From: Rhinopithecus roxellana | Lineage: Eukaryota; Chordata; Mammalia; Primates; Cercopithecidae | DNA length: 64,000 nt | Direction: 5' to 3' | Assembly (NCBI RefSeq): GCF_007565055.1 | Contig: NC_044565.1 | Span: 43,197,211 to 43,261,210 of the forward strand | In this document: positions 36,331 to 49,315 of the stretch, one piece after another | How the letters are laid out: every line of letters starts with the position of its first letter | How positions within the stretch are numbered: position 1 is the first letter of the stretch | Notes under the pieces: generated by a model | What the model was told of the DNA's origin: nothing | The model's database searches: none | What the model saw: only the letters and a program-made list of their open reading frames with translations | Position numbers and translations under genes: made by a program

Positions 36331-37179
36331 ATCTTTCTACTTTTTTGGTGTAGGCGTTTATTGCTATAAAATTCCCGCTTAGCATTGCTTTTGCTATGTC
36401 CTATATCTTTTAGTAGATTGTGCCTCCATTTTCATTTGTTTCAATTTTCTTTAATTGTTTTCTTAATTTTTTCATTTACCCAGTGGTCATCCAGGAGCAT
36501 GTGGTTTAATTTCCACGTTTGTGTACAATTTCCAAAGTTCCTTTTGTTATTGATTTCCAATTTTATTCCATTGTGGTCTGAGATGATACTTGGTATGATT
36601 TTGATTTTCTAAATATTTTTGAGACATTTTGTTGCCTTCCATATGATCTATCCTAGAGAATATTCTATAAGCTAATGAGAAAAATGTGTATTCTGTAGCT
36701 ATTGGATAAAATGTTCTGTAGGTGTTTCTTAGGTCCATTTGGTCTAAAGTGTAGTTTAAATCTAATGTTTCCTTGTTAATTCTTTGTATAGATGATGTGT
36801 CTAATGCTGAGATTGTGGTGTTGAAGTCCCCAACTATTTTGCATTGGAATCTGTCTCTCTCTTTAGATGTAATATTTGCTTTATGTATCTGGGTACTCCA
36901 TTGTTAGGTGCATATATATTTAGAATCGTTATATCCTCTTGATGAATTGATTCCTTTATCATCATATAAGGACCTTCTTTGTATATTTTTTCTGTTTTTG
37001 ACTTAAAGTCTGTTTTATATAATGACTCCTGCTTACTTTTGGTTTCCATTTCCATGGAATATCTTTTTTGTCCCTTTACTTTCTGTCTATATGTGTCTTT
37101 ACAGGTAAAATGAATTTCCTGTAGGCAATATATAGTGGCCATATTTTTCTTTACCCATTCCTCTAATTTATATCTTTTA

Positions 37180-37359
37180 TGATGATGATGATGATGATGA
37201 TGATTATTATTATTGAGACAGGGTCTCACTTTGTTGCCCAGGCTAGACTGCAGTGGAGCAATTATAGCTCACTATAGCCTTGAACTCCAGGTCTCAACTG
37301 TTCCTCCCTCCTCGGCCTCCCAAGGTGCATGCCACTATGCCTGGGTAATTCAGCCAGTC
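37180..37359 (-). mobile_element. Alu right monomer (FRAM-like) inside L1
   Basis: The flanking duplication is 'tatatctttta' (37169-37179) and 'tatatcttcta' (37360-37370). The tail complement has become (ATG)n/(ATT)n at 37180-37214. The single arm reads 'gagacagggtctcacttt' onward. It breaks the L1 endonuclease frame. Confidence 0.85.
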
Positions 37360-37479
37360 TATATCTTCTAAGTGTAAAATTTAATCTGCTTACATTCAAG
37401 TTTTGTATTGACTTAGGGGGACTTATTCTTGTGATTTTGTTCATTGTTTTCTGATTGTTTTACTTGCCCTTCTTTTCTT

Positions 37480-38542
37480 TCTCTCTTGTTGTTTATCATT
37501 ATGGTTTGGTTGTTTTCCGTGGTGTAACATTTGAGTTTTTTCTCTTCCTCATTTGTGGTTTTGCTCTACCAGTGAATTTTACATTTTCATGGGTTTTCAT
37601 GATGGTAGATATCCTTTTGCTTTCAGGCGTGATACTTATTTAAGCATTTCTTGTAGGACTGGTCTAATGGTGATGATTTCCCTCAGTTTTTGCTTGGCTG
37701 GGAAAGACTTTATTTTTTCTTCATTTATGAGTGATAACTTGAGTATAGAATTCTTGGCTTGCACCAATTTTCTTTTATCACTTAGAATAAATCACTCTAT
37801 TTTCTCCTGGCCTATACCATTTCTGCTGAGAAATCGGTAGTTAATCTGATGTGGAGGTGGGTGCTTTTCTCTTTGCTGTTTTGAGAATTCTCTTTTTGTC
37901 CTTGACTTTTGACAGTTTGACTATAATGTGCCATGGATAAGACATATTGAGTTGCATCTATTTGGGAGTCTCTGAGTTTCCTGTATCTGGATGTCTAAAT
38001 ATCTTGCTACACTTGGGAAGTTTTCAGCTATTATTTTGTTAAGTTAGTATTCTATGTATTTGGCCTTTTTACCTTCCCAAATACCCAGAATTTAAATAGT
38101 TACCTTATGGTGTCCCATATGTAATGTAGGCTTTGTTCCTTCTTTTTAATTCTTTTTTTTTTTTTTTTTTTTTTTTTTTCTGACTGGGTTATTTAAAAGA
38201 CCTCACTTCAAGTTCTTAAATTTTTTCTTTTGCTTGATCTAATCTATTGTTGAAGCTTTCAAATATGTTTTTAATTTTATTCATTGAATTCTTCAGTTCT
38301 ATGATTTCTGTTGGGTTCTTTTTTATAGTATCTATCTCTTTGGTGAATTTCTCATTCATATCCTGAACTGCTTTCCTGATTTCTTTGTATTGCTTAACTA
38401 TCTTCTCTCACTGAGCTTTTTAAATTGATATCATTATTTTGAATTCCCTTTCTAGGATCTCATAAATTTCTTTTTCATTGAAATCTGTTGCTGGAGAATT
38501 ATTATGATCCCTTGAAGATGTCATATTTCGTTGCTTTTTCAT
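37480..38542 (-). pseudogene. L1 ORF1 remnant (RNA-binding chaperone)
   Basis: ORF1p is the RNA-binding protein of the L1 particle. The likely start codon is at 38540-38542, followed by a readable N-terminus ('KKQRNMTSSRDHNNSPATDF', then 'EKEIYEILEREFK') typical of old L1 ORF1. The frame breaks after about 60 codons. The open frame extends upstream to 38695, but that part corresponds to the 5' untranslated region. The C-terminal boundary near 37480 is inferred from the ORF2 start. Confidence 0.65.
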
Positions 38543-38599
38543 TTTCTTGTGTCCTGATGTTTGTATCTGTGTATGTGGTATAACAGTTGCTTCTTCCAA

Positions 38600-40274
38600 C
38601 TTGTTGGATTGGCTCTCATTGGGGGAGACTTTTTGTTGAAGTTCTATCTGCGGTGTTAGTTCGGTAGGGTACTTTAGCTTTGATTCTGGGTGCATGCAGC
38701 AGTATAGTGTCTGTGCTATTTTTTCACTGTAAATAGCTTCAGTGCTGTCTGTGACTTCCTCAGTGGCTTAGGGTGTGGTTATTAGCAGAGGCTGTGGTGA
38801 GGATTTTCTAGGGATGTGAATGTCAGGCCCTAGTGGTGAAAGCAGCAAGCCAACTAGGCCTGTTTTTGGGTTCCCAGGTAGTATACATAGGCACTGTTGT
38901 AAGCAGCTTGCTTGGGTGCTGACAGTGGGTCAAGTGGGTGGAGGGGTCCTTGAGCCCCTGGGCAGAGAGTGTGGCATGGATTATAGTAGTAGTAGTGATG
39001 GCTCCCAAGCAGCACATACTGCTTTTAGCATTGGCTGCAATCTGCGAGGCAGCCAGTCCCCAGGTTCCCACGAGGTGCATGTAGGTGGGTGCTGGCTATC
39101 ATAGTGGCAGGCTAGGTGGGTCTATACTCAGGCATCTGGGAGGGGTACTCAGATATCAGTGGCAGTCGATGGGTTGCGGTGATCCCCAGACTCCCAGGTA
39201 GCGTGCTTGGGCACTAGGATCGGATGGTGTCTAGCCAGCTGGGCTTGTCCTCAGGCACCCTGGTAGTGTGCACAGGTGCAGGCTGTTGTGGGCAGGCCAG
39301 AGTGATCCCAGGTCTCCAGCAGAGTGCTTGGGGGATGGCAGCACTGGTGGCAGAGGGTGGGATAGCCAGCCCTTTGGCATGTGCAAGTATGCAAGGCCCT
39401 GCTGCTGGTGGTGGGGCAGGGGTGTCACTACTAGTGGCATGTGCTTCTGTCCCTAGTAACAGCAGTGGGGGTGGCTGTGAGCAAGGAGACTCTGTTCTCA
39501 GGGAGTGTGCAAGAATGCAGCAGCCCTGCTGCTGGTGGAAGAAGATTGCTATCAGTGGCAGTGGCTCAGGTAGGCAGGTTTCAGTCTCTGAAGAACACAT
39601 GCTTTGGCTCCCTTTGTCCCAGAGACAGCCTCTCAGTGCATGGCACCACCCCTTCGTTGGGGTGCACAACATTGTTTGTGCTAGCTGGGGATCCTGCTGC
39701 TCTGCTGGATGCAGCTAGCATTATGCCACTATAGCCTTCCATGAAGACAAGAGGGAATATCAGTGGAGCTCCAGGGATATGGAGATGCAGGGGCTATTGG
39801 GTCTCATGGCAGGTTGCAGTCTGGTGGAGACTGGGCTCTCCAAATGGCACCATGCTGCAGCTGCTTAGAACTTGCGGGGTCTGTGGAATCCTGTGTGAGC
39901 TCCCTCTCTGGAGAAATTTTCTTCATAGCCCCCTGGCAGCTCCTTATGCTAATCTCAGGGCCCACAAAGATCATGAAGCTCTCCCATGGCTTGGGTTGCA
40001 GGCATCTATGATAGGAATATGGACTTCTGTGTTCTCCCTTACCCTTGCCCCACACTGGGGATTATCTTTGGGGTCTCAGATGATCCTGACCGAGTTGCTT
40101 GCCCATTTCCCCCTCCTTCCACGCTTCAGTTCTTTCCTGTCATTTCTCTATTGAATTCTAGTGTTCTCTCTTAGATGCTGTATTTGAAGTATGATTATCT
40201 ACTTGCTATTTTGGTTCTTTGTGGAGGAGATGAGTGCTGGATGCTTTCAGTCAGCGATCTTGAAGCCCCTGCCA
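38600..40274 (-). repeat. L1 5' untranslated region
   Basis: This stretch is clearly GC-richer than its surroundings and full of GGTG/CAGG-type words. The L1 start is at the right end ('gatcttgaagcccctg'). Long antisense open frames (39224-39718 plus, 39214-39672 minus) come from this composition and have no protein family. Confidence 0.7.
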
Positions 40275-41034
40275 TCTGTGAATTTTTAACAAACAATTTA
40301 AGTAAAGCTCAAAGCTCCCCTTGACCCCACCCCATCCTGTTCTTCAGTACTTGAAACTTCTTTATTGAATCTACATGCATTTAGGAGGATATTGTGCAGT
40401 TCTCTGTGATCTCCACTTACTGTTTCACCCCCAGCCCCACTGCAATCCACTGTATCACCTACCTGGCCCTGAGTTCATTTGCCATTAGAGTAAAAGCGCT
40501 GTACTTGGGGTCATTAGACAACTCTTACCTGAATGAACCTTGGTTAGCCACTAAGAGATTGAGCTTTACTTTGTTCATCTTTAAACCCTATGCTTCTTAC
40601 ACAGAGATCGTCATGAGAATCAAAACCAATTATATCAGTGAAACCACCTGACTAGCCATGCTTCCTGAGCAAAAGGTATCCCAAGAAAGAGAAAATATAA
40701 TTTATAGCAACCTATAAAATCTTTTAGGCCCATTATTTGTCTGTGAAAATAAAAGTTTCAATTTCATTATAAATGACAGATTCCATGACAAGCAATAACA
40801 TATATGTGTAGCATTTAGTCACTGCCAAGACAAAAGTGATTCACAATTTTAGTCACCATTATTGGTAGGTTTACATAATAAATAATAGTAATAGTCAATC
40901 CCTGTTTATTTTTACATCTTTTAAAATATTCTAAGTAAAATTGATAATACAGAAAGATAAGTCATGTTTGTCCTACAGCTTCAAATACTTTCCAGTACCT
41001 TACAAAACATTAAAAAAACATGAAATGTTATTAT
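40275..41034. other. no recognisable feature
   Basis: Unassigned sequence. The open frame at 40394-40651 (85 codons) has no recognisable similarity. Confidence 0.4.
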
Positions 41035-41355
41035 TACCAGTCTTTCAAGACCCAGCTAAAGAATTCCTTTATAAAAAATTATTTCACAACCCCAACCTAA
41101 AACTCTCCCTCTGAATTCTAGCAGTTGCTGTTTCTCTTTAGTTTTCTTGGCCATTATGTGTACACATGGCCTTGTATTGCTTCTATTGTTGTCACACTGT
41201 TATTTAAATATTTGTGGAATTGAGATTCTAGTATTTAATTGTTCACGTGTTTATCTCATCTCTCCTCAATTCAATTATAGGCTTCCTTATGTCACAGGCC
41301 ATGTTCTCTGCCATACTTTGCAACACATCACATACCTAGTAGGGACCCAGTAAGT
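41035..41355 (+). repeat. CR1/L2-type LINE 3' region
   Basis: The order 'tcaagacccagctaaaga', 'ttcctttataaaaaattatt', then 'tgttctctgccatactttg' and 'agtagggacccagtaagtg' resembles an L2 or L3 3' end. It is strongly diverged. Confidence 0.45.
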
Positions 41356-43234
41356 GTCTTTTATTTCATTTGAAGAGAGTGTAATATCCTAGAAGTGCCG
41401 TAAGAATGTGTCTCTTAAAACTCCTCATCTATAACCTTGTCCCTTCTGGAATGTAACCAGAGAGTAGCTTTGAAGTGAGGTTATGGTGTGTTTCTTTCCT
41501 ACTTGTTTCCGGGAATGAAAGACCTTGTTTTCTACCCTGGCAAAGTAAGATGATTTGAATTTCTCTAATGCACAATCCAGTATATGTTGTTTTTTCTATT
41601 GAAGGTCATGTGTTGAAATGTAAAAGTATCTGTTGGCAGTAATTATTTAAGTAGACTATTTCTAATCTTAAAAACATAGCCTTGTGTTTAAAATTAATTT
41701 TCTTATTTGTCTATGGTTGCAACTTAAAACACTTTTCCTTATATACACTATAAAATGTTAATAGCTACATATAGAGTGACTTTACGATTGTAGTGTCATT
41801 TTTCTCAGCTTGCTCAGCTCTTTTGAATGGCATCATTATGATCAAAGTTGTTTACAGTAATAAAATATGAATAGTTTCGATAAAAAAGTAGGCACCATTA
41901 CAATTAAAAAGTATCTGGCATTTTAGAATGTGATAACCACTCATAATGCTGTCGTAGGATAAGCAAGTCTACAATATAAACATAATTAGAAGAATGACCT
42001 AAACAAGTCTTTGAAGCACAAAAAGAAATACAAATTGAGGGAGGTGGTGCTGCATAGTTGGGGGTATGCAGAATATTCAACACACCTGCATTATTTCAAA
42101 GAAATTGTGAGCAGTTTAACATTTTATTCATACTTGTATCCTTCATCTAGTTCTACCTGCAAAGAACAAGCACATTTTAAAATTAGGACAACATGCCAAA
42201 TGTTTCAGTAAAACTTCGGGCTTAGTACTTTGTTTGAAAAGGTGTACTCCAAAAATCATCAAATTCACATTTGTGGGGTTATTTATTCAATTATATTACA
42301 TTGCTATTGGAAAACAAAACAAGGAGGATGTATGAAATAACTCTGCAAATCTTCACACCGTGAACTAACACCTTTCTAAATGATAATGTTTTCTTCATCC
42401 AGACACTGATTTTTATGTTTCTGTTTCTTTCCCTTCATCTGAAGATTGATTTACTTCTGGTTCATGCATATGCTCATGGCCACTACCATCAGAGGGGTGG
42501 CAGGTAAGAGAAATTGAATAAAAGTCTAGGTCAGTTAATAAAAGTCTAGGTCAGTTAATGTTGCTATTGCTGGTTTCTGCAACCAGGTTTGGAGAAGGTA
42601 AATGATGGTAGGCTATTTCTTTGGGGAATAAAAAGAACTGGTTTCAGCAATTTTATAAGGGTGATTGTCTTCGTAATGTTTATAGTGAATAAAGTTGCGA
42701 GGGCTAACACAGAGGCAGCTGAATACAGTGACTGTTTTGACTCCCTTATTGAAGAATGGAAATAAGCAATTTTTGACATAATTCCTGATGCACATAGTAA
42801 TTAGGAACCTGTGTACAAATAAATAAATGAATTGTCAAACAATTTACTTAAACATGTTGCATGTATAATAGTAATACTAAAACATAACTCAAGATATGTA
42901 ATCCCTTTACTAATTCGTTATTTTTGGTGAATAATGAAGGTGTGATCTCATGCCAGACTATTTTAATCCTGACATATATCTCCACCTCCGTTTTGGAAAA
43001 CATACCCCTTTTTCATAAGAGTGAATGTTATCCTTTTCTCCATGAGACTGTCTATAGAATACTGCTTTCCTCTAGCAGTACATTGGCTCCAGAGTGAATT
43101 CATCAATAAAGAAAATAAATTATGTAATATTAAATATGTATATAAGTATCTTCTTTAACTGCGTAAAAGCCTAGACTAAATTTTAAAATTGCTCTTGTAA
43201 GTGCTTGATTATGTTTTTAAACAAACTAAAAGTC
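41356..43234. other. no recognisable gene; small tandem duplication
   Basis: AT-rich and unassigned. It includes the 20-bp duplication at 42517-42556. Confidence 0.4.
42517..42556 (+). repeat. perfect 20-bp tandem duplication
   Basis: The unit 'aataaaagtctaggtcagtt' occurs twice with no mismatch, which suggests a recent event. Confidence 0.95.
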
Positions 43235-43540
43235 TATGAAAGGGAGAGTAGCTAAAGAAATTGTGGATGCATATAATGGAATATGTTGTTGTTAAAAAAA
43301 TCAGGTAATTCTGTATGAATTGACAATAAAATGTTGTTGTGAAGTGAAATATTTTAGTTAAAAAAGAAAGTTGCATAACATACATAGGTATTGTGTCATT
43401 TTTTCATAAAAATACATATATTTATATATTCTAGAAAAGAGTCTCAATAAATACATATCTTTCTTGGGGGAGGAAAACATTTGCTGTTTATTTGTATTAT
43501 TTTAACTATCACAATGAGCATTTTAAAAACAGTTTTTATG
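43235..43540 (+). repeat. old L1 (L1M) 3' region
   Basis: The order 'gaaattgtggatgcatataa', 'tggaatatgttgttgttaaa', then 'agaaagttgcataacata' and 'atcacaatgagcatttta' follows an old L1 3' end. Confidence 0.6.
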
Positions 43541-43739
43541 GTACAAAATCAGGGAGGGTCTCAGAAAATTTCTATAGACTTTAAGGAAAACAGCATTCCT
43601 TTATTGTTGGCTTGTTTTTAAACAGAGAAGCCATGGAAAAATCCTTGGTTTGTTATGAGGACATTTTTTTCTTTTGGTATTTGCTATCTATTTTTATTTC
43701 CTCATTTGGAAATTATGTATTCATATTTTTTGATTATCT

Positions 43740-44182
43740 ATTGGAACATTAAAAATTGATGAAACAGAAACCTATACTGGCTTAGATATTCCAACCTGAG
43801 TCTTTGATCAGTATATGGCATTGTGTGGCCTCTGGAATTGGCTCAGGATGGATGAGCAATTGCAGCCTCCTGTTTAACAGTTGTTTGACTCTCCCACTGG
43901 ACAAAGTCGAGAAATCGCACAGCTGTGATTGCTGCTGGCAGCTCCTCCACAACCCCAGGGGAACTAGCCTTCAGAGGAAGCTTACTCTGAGGTTGCAGGG
44001 GAGAGAGATAGAGAGAAATTAGGCATTTGATGACATCATTGAGCTGATGGATAGACCAACCCTGAAAACTTTCCTATTCTATATTTTCAGGTATAGTATC
44101 CAATAAATTTCTTTTATTCTTTAATCCACTTTGAGTCAGTTTTTGTGTTAGTTGCAACTGAAGACATCCCACTAATATATTA
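43740..44182 (+). mobile_element. probable LTR (MaLR/ERVL-like), family not identified
   Basis: The right end has LTR features: an AATAAA at 44102-44107, 'cttttattctttaatccac', 'agttgcaactgaagacatcc' and a terminal 'cactaatata'. This resembles MLT-class ends. The left part is too diverged to place. Confidence 0.45.
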
Positions 44183-44364
44183 CTCTTAAGTAAATATGAA
44201 TGTAAACAAGGATTTGTGTACAATAATTATTATCACAAATATTTAATGAGTAAAAAATATAAATGATTTAAATGTTAAAATATTAGGAAAACAAGTACAT
44301 AGATTATGGTTGACTGATATGATAGCCTATTATGTAGCTACTAAAACTAATGTTTTCAAATAGT

Positions 44365-44865
44365 TTTTAATTAGCAAGGCCCTTCACAATCCAGCTCCTG
44401 TCACCTCCCTGACCTTGTATCTCTGGACTCCCTGGTGCTCTGTCCACGTTGCACTGTCTTACTTACGTGCTTTGCCTAGTGTGGTTTTCTCTGCATAGGA
44501 AAGCTCAGAATTCTCCTAACTTGTAGCTTCATCCTACTCACCCTTTAAAGTTAAGCTCAGGCATAGCTCCTCCAGGAAGCCTTCCCATAATTTTTTTTGT
44601 TGCTCCCCAAGTTCGTGCCAGCCCCCCTCCTCTATGTACCTGCAATAACAGTAGTCATTTCTGTAACTGATGGTGTTTTAACTATCTCTTTATGTGCCTT
44701 TCTTTCCCATGATAATGTGAGCTCTTTGAAGACAAAGACTAACTGCTTCTTATTAGTCTGTGTATTCCTAACACCTAGTCAAAGTTCTGGCAGAGAATAG
44801 CTTCTCTATAAATATGTGTAGACTGTGTGTATACATAGTTAGATGAATAAATGAATGAATTTTCC
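44365..44865 (+). repeat. L2 LINE 3' end
   Basis: A long L2 match: 'aaggcccttcacaatccagc', 'cctccaggaagccttccc', 'aatgtgagctctttgaagac' and a closing AATGAATG-type tail at 44845-44862. Confidence 0.75.
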
Positions 44866-44954
44866 CCATGGATATATCAAGAATGTAGGATGGGAAGCTT
44901 TGAGAATTTTTAACTTTTTGTGTGTTTTGCATGGAAATGGGGAAATTTTGTGAT

Positions 44955-45252
44955 AAATAAGTCCTGGAGATTTACACTCGGAACAACATAGTGCCTATAG
45001 CTAAGAATACTGAATTGTATAGTTAAAATTTGCTAAGAGGGTAGACTTTGTCTGAAATGTTTTTATCAAAACAAAACAGCAATAATAATAAAGGTGGGGG
45101 AGAAGACTTTGGAAGGTGATAGATATGTCTGTGGCCTTGATGGTAGTGATGGTTCATTGGGTAGATACTTATCCCTAAACTCATCAAGATGTATATATTA
45201 AATATGCACAGCTTTTCATATTCCAATCATACCTCAATGAAGTGGTTTATAA
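44955..45252 (+). repeat. L1M 3' end
   Basis: It has the same type of 3' end as 23345-23672: 'acaacatagtgcctatagct', 'tgctaagagggtagacttt', 'ggaaggtgatagatatgtc' and 'caatcatacctcaatgaag'. Confidence 0.78.
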
Positions 45253-45459
45253 AGTAAAGGAAGGAGTAGTAAAGAAAAATATTGCTTCTCCTATTTAGTT
45301 TCTAAATTTATAAGACATTATCAATGAGCTTGTAATGGCTGGCTAAATGATAAGACTATTTTGGGGGGCTTCCTGGAAGATTACAGCTTTATTTCCTATT
45401 TTTCTTTTGTTTATATGACAATGACTCATCAAGAAAACTCTTCTGCCTAGCTCCCTTAC

Positions 45460-45610
45460 TCTTATACATAAATATTTATTTATTTGCCAAATAAGTATTG
45501 AGCACCTAGAATGTGCTAGACACTGGGCTATGGAGAGAGCTGTGCCCATTCCCACAAGGTTAACAGTTTAAGTAGGCAGACTGTCTTTTAATAAATACAC
45601 AAATAAGTTT
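45460..45610 (-). repeat. L2 3' end
   Basis: The complement of the L2 tail: 'tatttatttgccaaataag', 'tattgagcacctagaatgtg' and 'ctagacactgggctatgg'. Confidence 0.65.
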
Positions 45611-46959
45611 TCTATGCTAGTGAAGACACTGAGTTTCCACCGAAGGGAGGTGCAATTCCCTTTACCCTCAGGTGGAAAAAGAAAAGCAGCTGGCTATTTA
45701 TGTAAAAACAAGGCTAGACTTCAAAAAAATCCATCTTTTAAACTCCTTTTGTGAGAATTTATTCAACAACATTTATTAATAAATATTTATAATTGAGACA
45801 GGTGAAGACAAACCCCATACTGATATTCTCTCATGAAAAATTAAATTGAGTTATTCTTTTGATTAATTCTAAAAGCTTCAGTTTAAGGTTACTGAAGTCT
45901 GACAGGAAAATTGAAGCCATGATTGATTTACATGACATACTTTTAGTGGAAAATACTGTAAAATATTGCAGAGCACTTTGACATCTTAAAAGATGAACCC
46001 AGATGAGACGTGCCAGGCCTGTTGGGGCAGGGCAAAAGTGTTCACGAATAACCTTCACCTCAGACCACCCCCTTCCTGAGGAGCCCTGGTTGGGTAACGT
46101 GCTTTCACTTTCTGAACGGGTATCTCTTGGAAACACAGAAAGGTCAGGCAGAGGCGCTCTCCTATCATACAAACAATGTTAATACTAAGCTTTCTAAAAA
46201 AGACTTAAAACAGCATGGAGAATATAAGATGAATTCTGAATCTGTACATTACATAAGGCTGGTAAAATCCCTTTCCTCTGCCCTCCTTTCAGGACAGATA
46301 GTATGTATTAGTCATTTCTGTATTTATACTGCCAGCAGAGTAGACTGTATACAATAGACATTCCTAGGAATTCCTGAATGAAATATTAATGGTGATTCTG
46401 TGTATACAGTGCGATTTTCTATGAGTGTTGTTTTCTCCTTTGCATTCTTTAGTCTTCACATTTTCTACAATGGTGATGTACTGGTGTTGTTATTTTCATA
46501 AATTCACTGTCAATGGAAAAGAAAGGAGAAGGGTGGAAGATATTGAGATATTGATGCTGTAATTCAGCATGCCCCTAATAATTGGTGTATTTGCTATTTG
46601 TGGCTAAGAAAGATAAACAGGTCTCCCCACACTAGCCTTTCAGATGTGCAGCATACCTGATTTTCTTTTTCTTCCAAGTATCAGAATTTTTATTCTAATA
46701 GCAACCTATGTAAAATACAAACTCACAGGAAGATTACAATGAAGAAAGCTAATAGTGTCTAGTGAGTTTGATGCATAGGTTAGCCAAAAATTCTTCTGGC
46801 TAAGCCCACATCTCAAGGTAGTGCCAATGAGTAACTGAGTATGGGATGATTTTTAACTTCCCTATAATTTCCATCACTTCAAATATATTTAAGTAAAAAC
46901 CATTTATTGTGCAAATGCAGTTTCAAGTCGAATCTCTTAATCCCTTACCAGCAAGATTG
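45611..46959. other. no recognisable gene; weak L1M trace
   Basis: Unassigned. Positions 46390-46510 resemble an old L1 3' terminus ('ttttctacaatggtgatgt'), but weakly. Confidence 0.35.
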
Positions 46960-47425
46960 CTATCCTCATGCCACTCCTATAATATTACCATAGGTAATAT
47001 TATCTGAAATTTTATTTTATTTTATTAATATTTATCTTACCTTATTTTTAGAGAAAAGGTCTCTTTCTGTCACTGTGACTGGAGTGCACTGGCACGATCA
47101 TGGTTCACTACAGTGTGACCTCCTAGGCTCAAGTGATCCTCCTGCCTCAGTCTCCTGAGTGTCTGGGACTACAAGCATGCACCACCATGCCTGGCTAATT
47201 TTTTATTTTTTGTAAAGATGGGATCTCGCTATGTTGCTAGGGCTGGTCTCAAACTCCTGGTCTCCAGCAATCCTTCAGAATCGGCCTTCCAAAATGCTGG
47301 GATTATAGGTGTGAGCCACCATACCTGGCCTATTATCTTTGTTTTTAGATGAGGAACAAATAAGTAAACCACTCAGGGGCATGGCTAGTGAGAGGCAGAG
47401 CTCAGAAGAGAGCACTTGTCTTCCT
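46960..47425 (-). repeat. MIR SINE, split by an Alu
   Basis: The right piece (47335-47425) reads 'ttagatgaggaacaaataag' and 'ggctagtgagaggcagagct', the complement of MIR. A short left piece near 46975-47004 continues it across the Alu. Confidence 0.55.
47005..47330 (-). mobile_element. AluJ-like SINE
   Basis: A full reverse Alu with an AT-rich tail complement (TTTTA units). It is flanked by the short duplication 'tattatct'. It is strongly diverged, with AluJ wording in the left arm. Confidence 0.9.
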
Positions 47426-48454
47426 TACCCCCAAGTCTGTCCTTTTCTCACTATGTACCATGTTGCCAGAATTTCGTAAAGCCACAAAATGAGATATAGA
47501 GTCACAGGTTTAGAATTTATAGTATGGAGACACTATAAGCTTTATTACTTAGACAACTTAAGTAAAATGATAACAATTCAGGTATTCATTACTAAATTCC
47601 TCACTGGGGGATTTAGTGAGCCATCTGTAGCTAAAATAAATTTTTCTGTTTTCCCTGGTTTCAGATTGTTCATTCTGTTCTGTTTGTTTGTTTGCTTGCT
47701 TTTCACATTAACTGATCTTCCATGACCCATGCTATTCACATATTAATGATCTCTATGTTACAATGGCTATTTTCTTATTTTATGGCTTAAATGTTAATTG
47801 CAAAAAAGATTTATTCATTTATTATCCTTCTGGACATGACTAAAGGCCCTCATTTTTGCTTTAATATTAATCAGCCATATTTCTCTGTCTCTAACTAGCT
47901 CTGCTGTTACTAGCTAATACATAGATCCATGTAATTCCAAGACATAGAAAGATATATGTGACTTCAATTTGCTTACTTCAAATGACTTATCTTGAAAATT
48001 AAATGTCTATATTTAAGCCATTGCTGATCTTCTTTTCTCTGTGTCTGGAAGGAAAAATGTGTATAATCCCTGACTTTTTGAAAGAATGAGAATAGTTACA
48101 ATCTGATAAAGGATTCCCATCTTGGAGTTGAGTTCATTTACCATTATCCCCAGTACAGCAACCTTATAATCCTACCCTGACCACAACACCTGAGTGTGTA
48201 CCATCTCTGACTCATGAAATAAACAGGATTGTTACATGGAAAATTGTATTTCATACCAGTGCCACTGTTCTCTGTTCCCCTTTTCACACATTGCCACCAT
48301 TAATTTCTTCTTTAAAGCCATCTTCTTACAGAAGCAATGAATAAATTGCATAAGCCTTGGTAGATTTTGGTCAGGAAAAACAATCCCGGGGATTTCATCT
48401 TGGAGACTCCTTCTTCGTTCTATACATATACTTGTGTGTGTATCAGTGATCACA
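47426..48454. other. no recognisable feature
   Basis: Unassigned sequence. A GTTT/GCTT run lies at 47683-47702. Confidence 0.4.
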
Positions 48455-48530
48455 ATGCAGTGAGGCACGTGGGCTCCAGATACAAATCTGGGTTTGAAAC
48501 CTGGCTCTAAAATCTATTAAGTATATTTTT
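48455..48530 (+). repeat. MIR fragment (5' half)
   Basis: The phrases 'cagtgaggcacgtgggctcc' and 'gggtttgaaacctggctct' match the MIR tRNA-derived part. Confidence 0.6.
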
Positions 48531-49089
48531 AAAGTTTAACCAAGTAGTAATTATATGTACATATTTGTAACTATAGGAAGAAAGATAAAAGATGAAATAT
48601 TGGCCCCTAAATCTGATTTAAACTGTTAGGAAACAAAGTTTGTGGGTTTTTGTTGTTGCTGCTGTTCTGTTCATTTTGGATTTTACCCTTTCTCCTCATT
48701 CATGAAAGAAGTGATATTTCCCGTCACATAGAGAATTAAAAATTTTAAATAAAAGAAATGTGAGACTACCTTTTTCTTTGATGAAAGCTCATTTTGAAGA
48801 TCAAATGTTTGCTTTTCTTTGGTCCTTAATGGTATCCTGTAGAACGAAGACTCTATACCAGGTGGAAAAAAGATGCCTGTAAATATATCTGAAGCAGTGA
48901 CCACTTAATATTGAATATTTATTAAAATAGGTTTTGTTCTCCTGTTCAGTTTTAATTATGTTCTTACTAAAGTATTACAGAAAATATTTAACAAAGTATG
49001 CTATGAATCTCACTCATTAGCAGATATTTAATCCATATAAGCACCAAAATAGCAATTTTTTTGGCTTTGTGTGGGGGCCATTTATTATT
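48531..49089. other. no recognisable feature
   Basis: AT-rich and unassigned. Confidence 0.4.
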
Positions 49090-49315
49090 TTATTTGGGTA
49101 TGTGTATGTGTAATAGCTTTAATTAAGTGTAATTTACACAGCATAAAATTCACCCACTTTAAGTGTAACATTCAATACTTTTTAGTAAATTTACAGAATT
49201 GTGCAACCATCACCACAATCCAGTTTTAAAACATTTTCATTGCCCAAAAAGATCTTTCATGCCCATTTGCAGTTGCCCTCTTTTCCCATTCACAGCCCCA
49301 GTAGCAATTTTAACG
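49090..49315 (-). repeat. L1M 3' end
   Basis: The complement of an old L1 3' end: 'taatttacacagcataaaat', 'acagaattgtgcaaccatc' and 'accacaatccagttttaaa'. Confidence 0.75.

Noticed and set aside
39214..39734. Open frames of 152 and 164 codons on opposite strands
   Set aside because: They lie in the GC-rich L1 5' untranslated region, overlap each other antisense and resemble no protein family.
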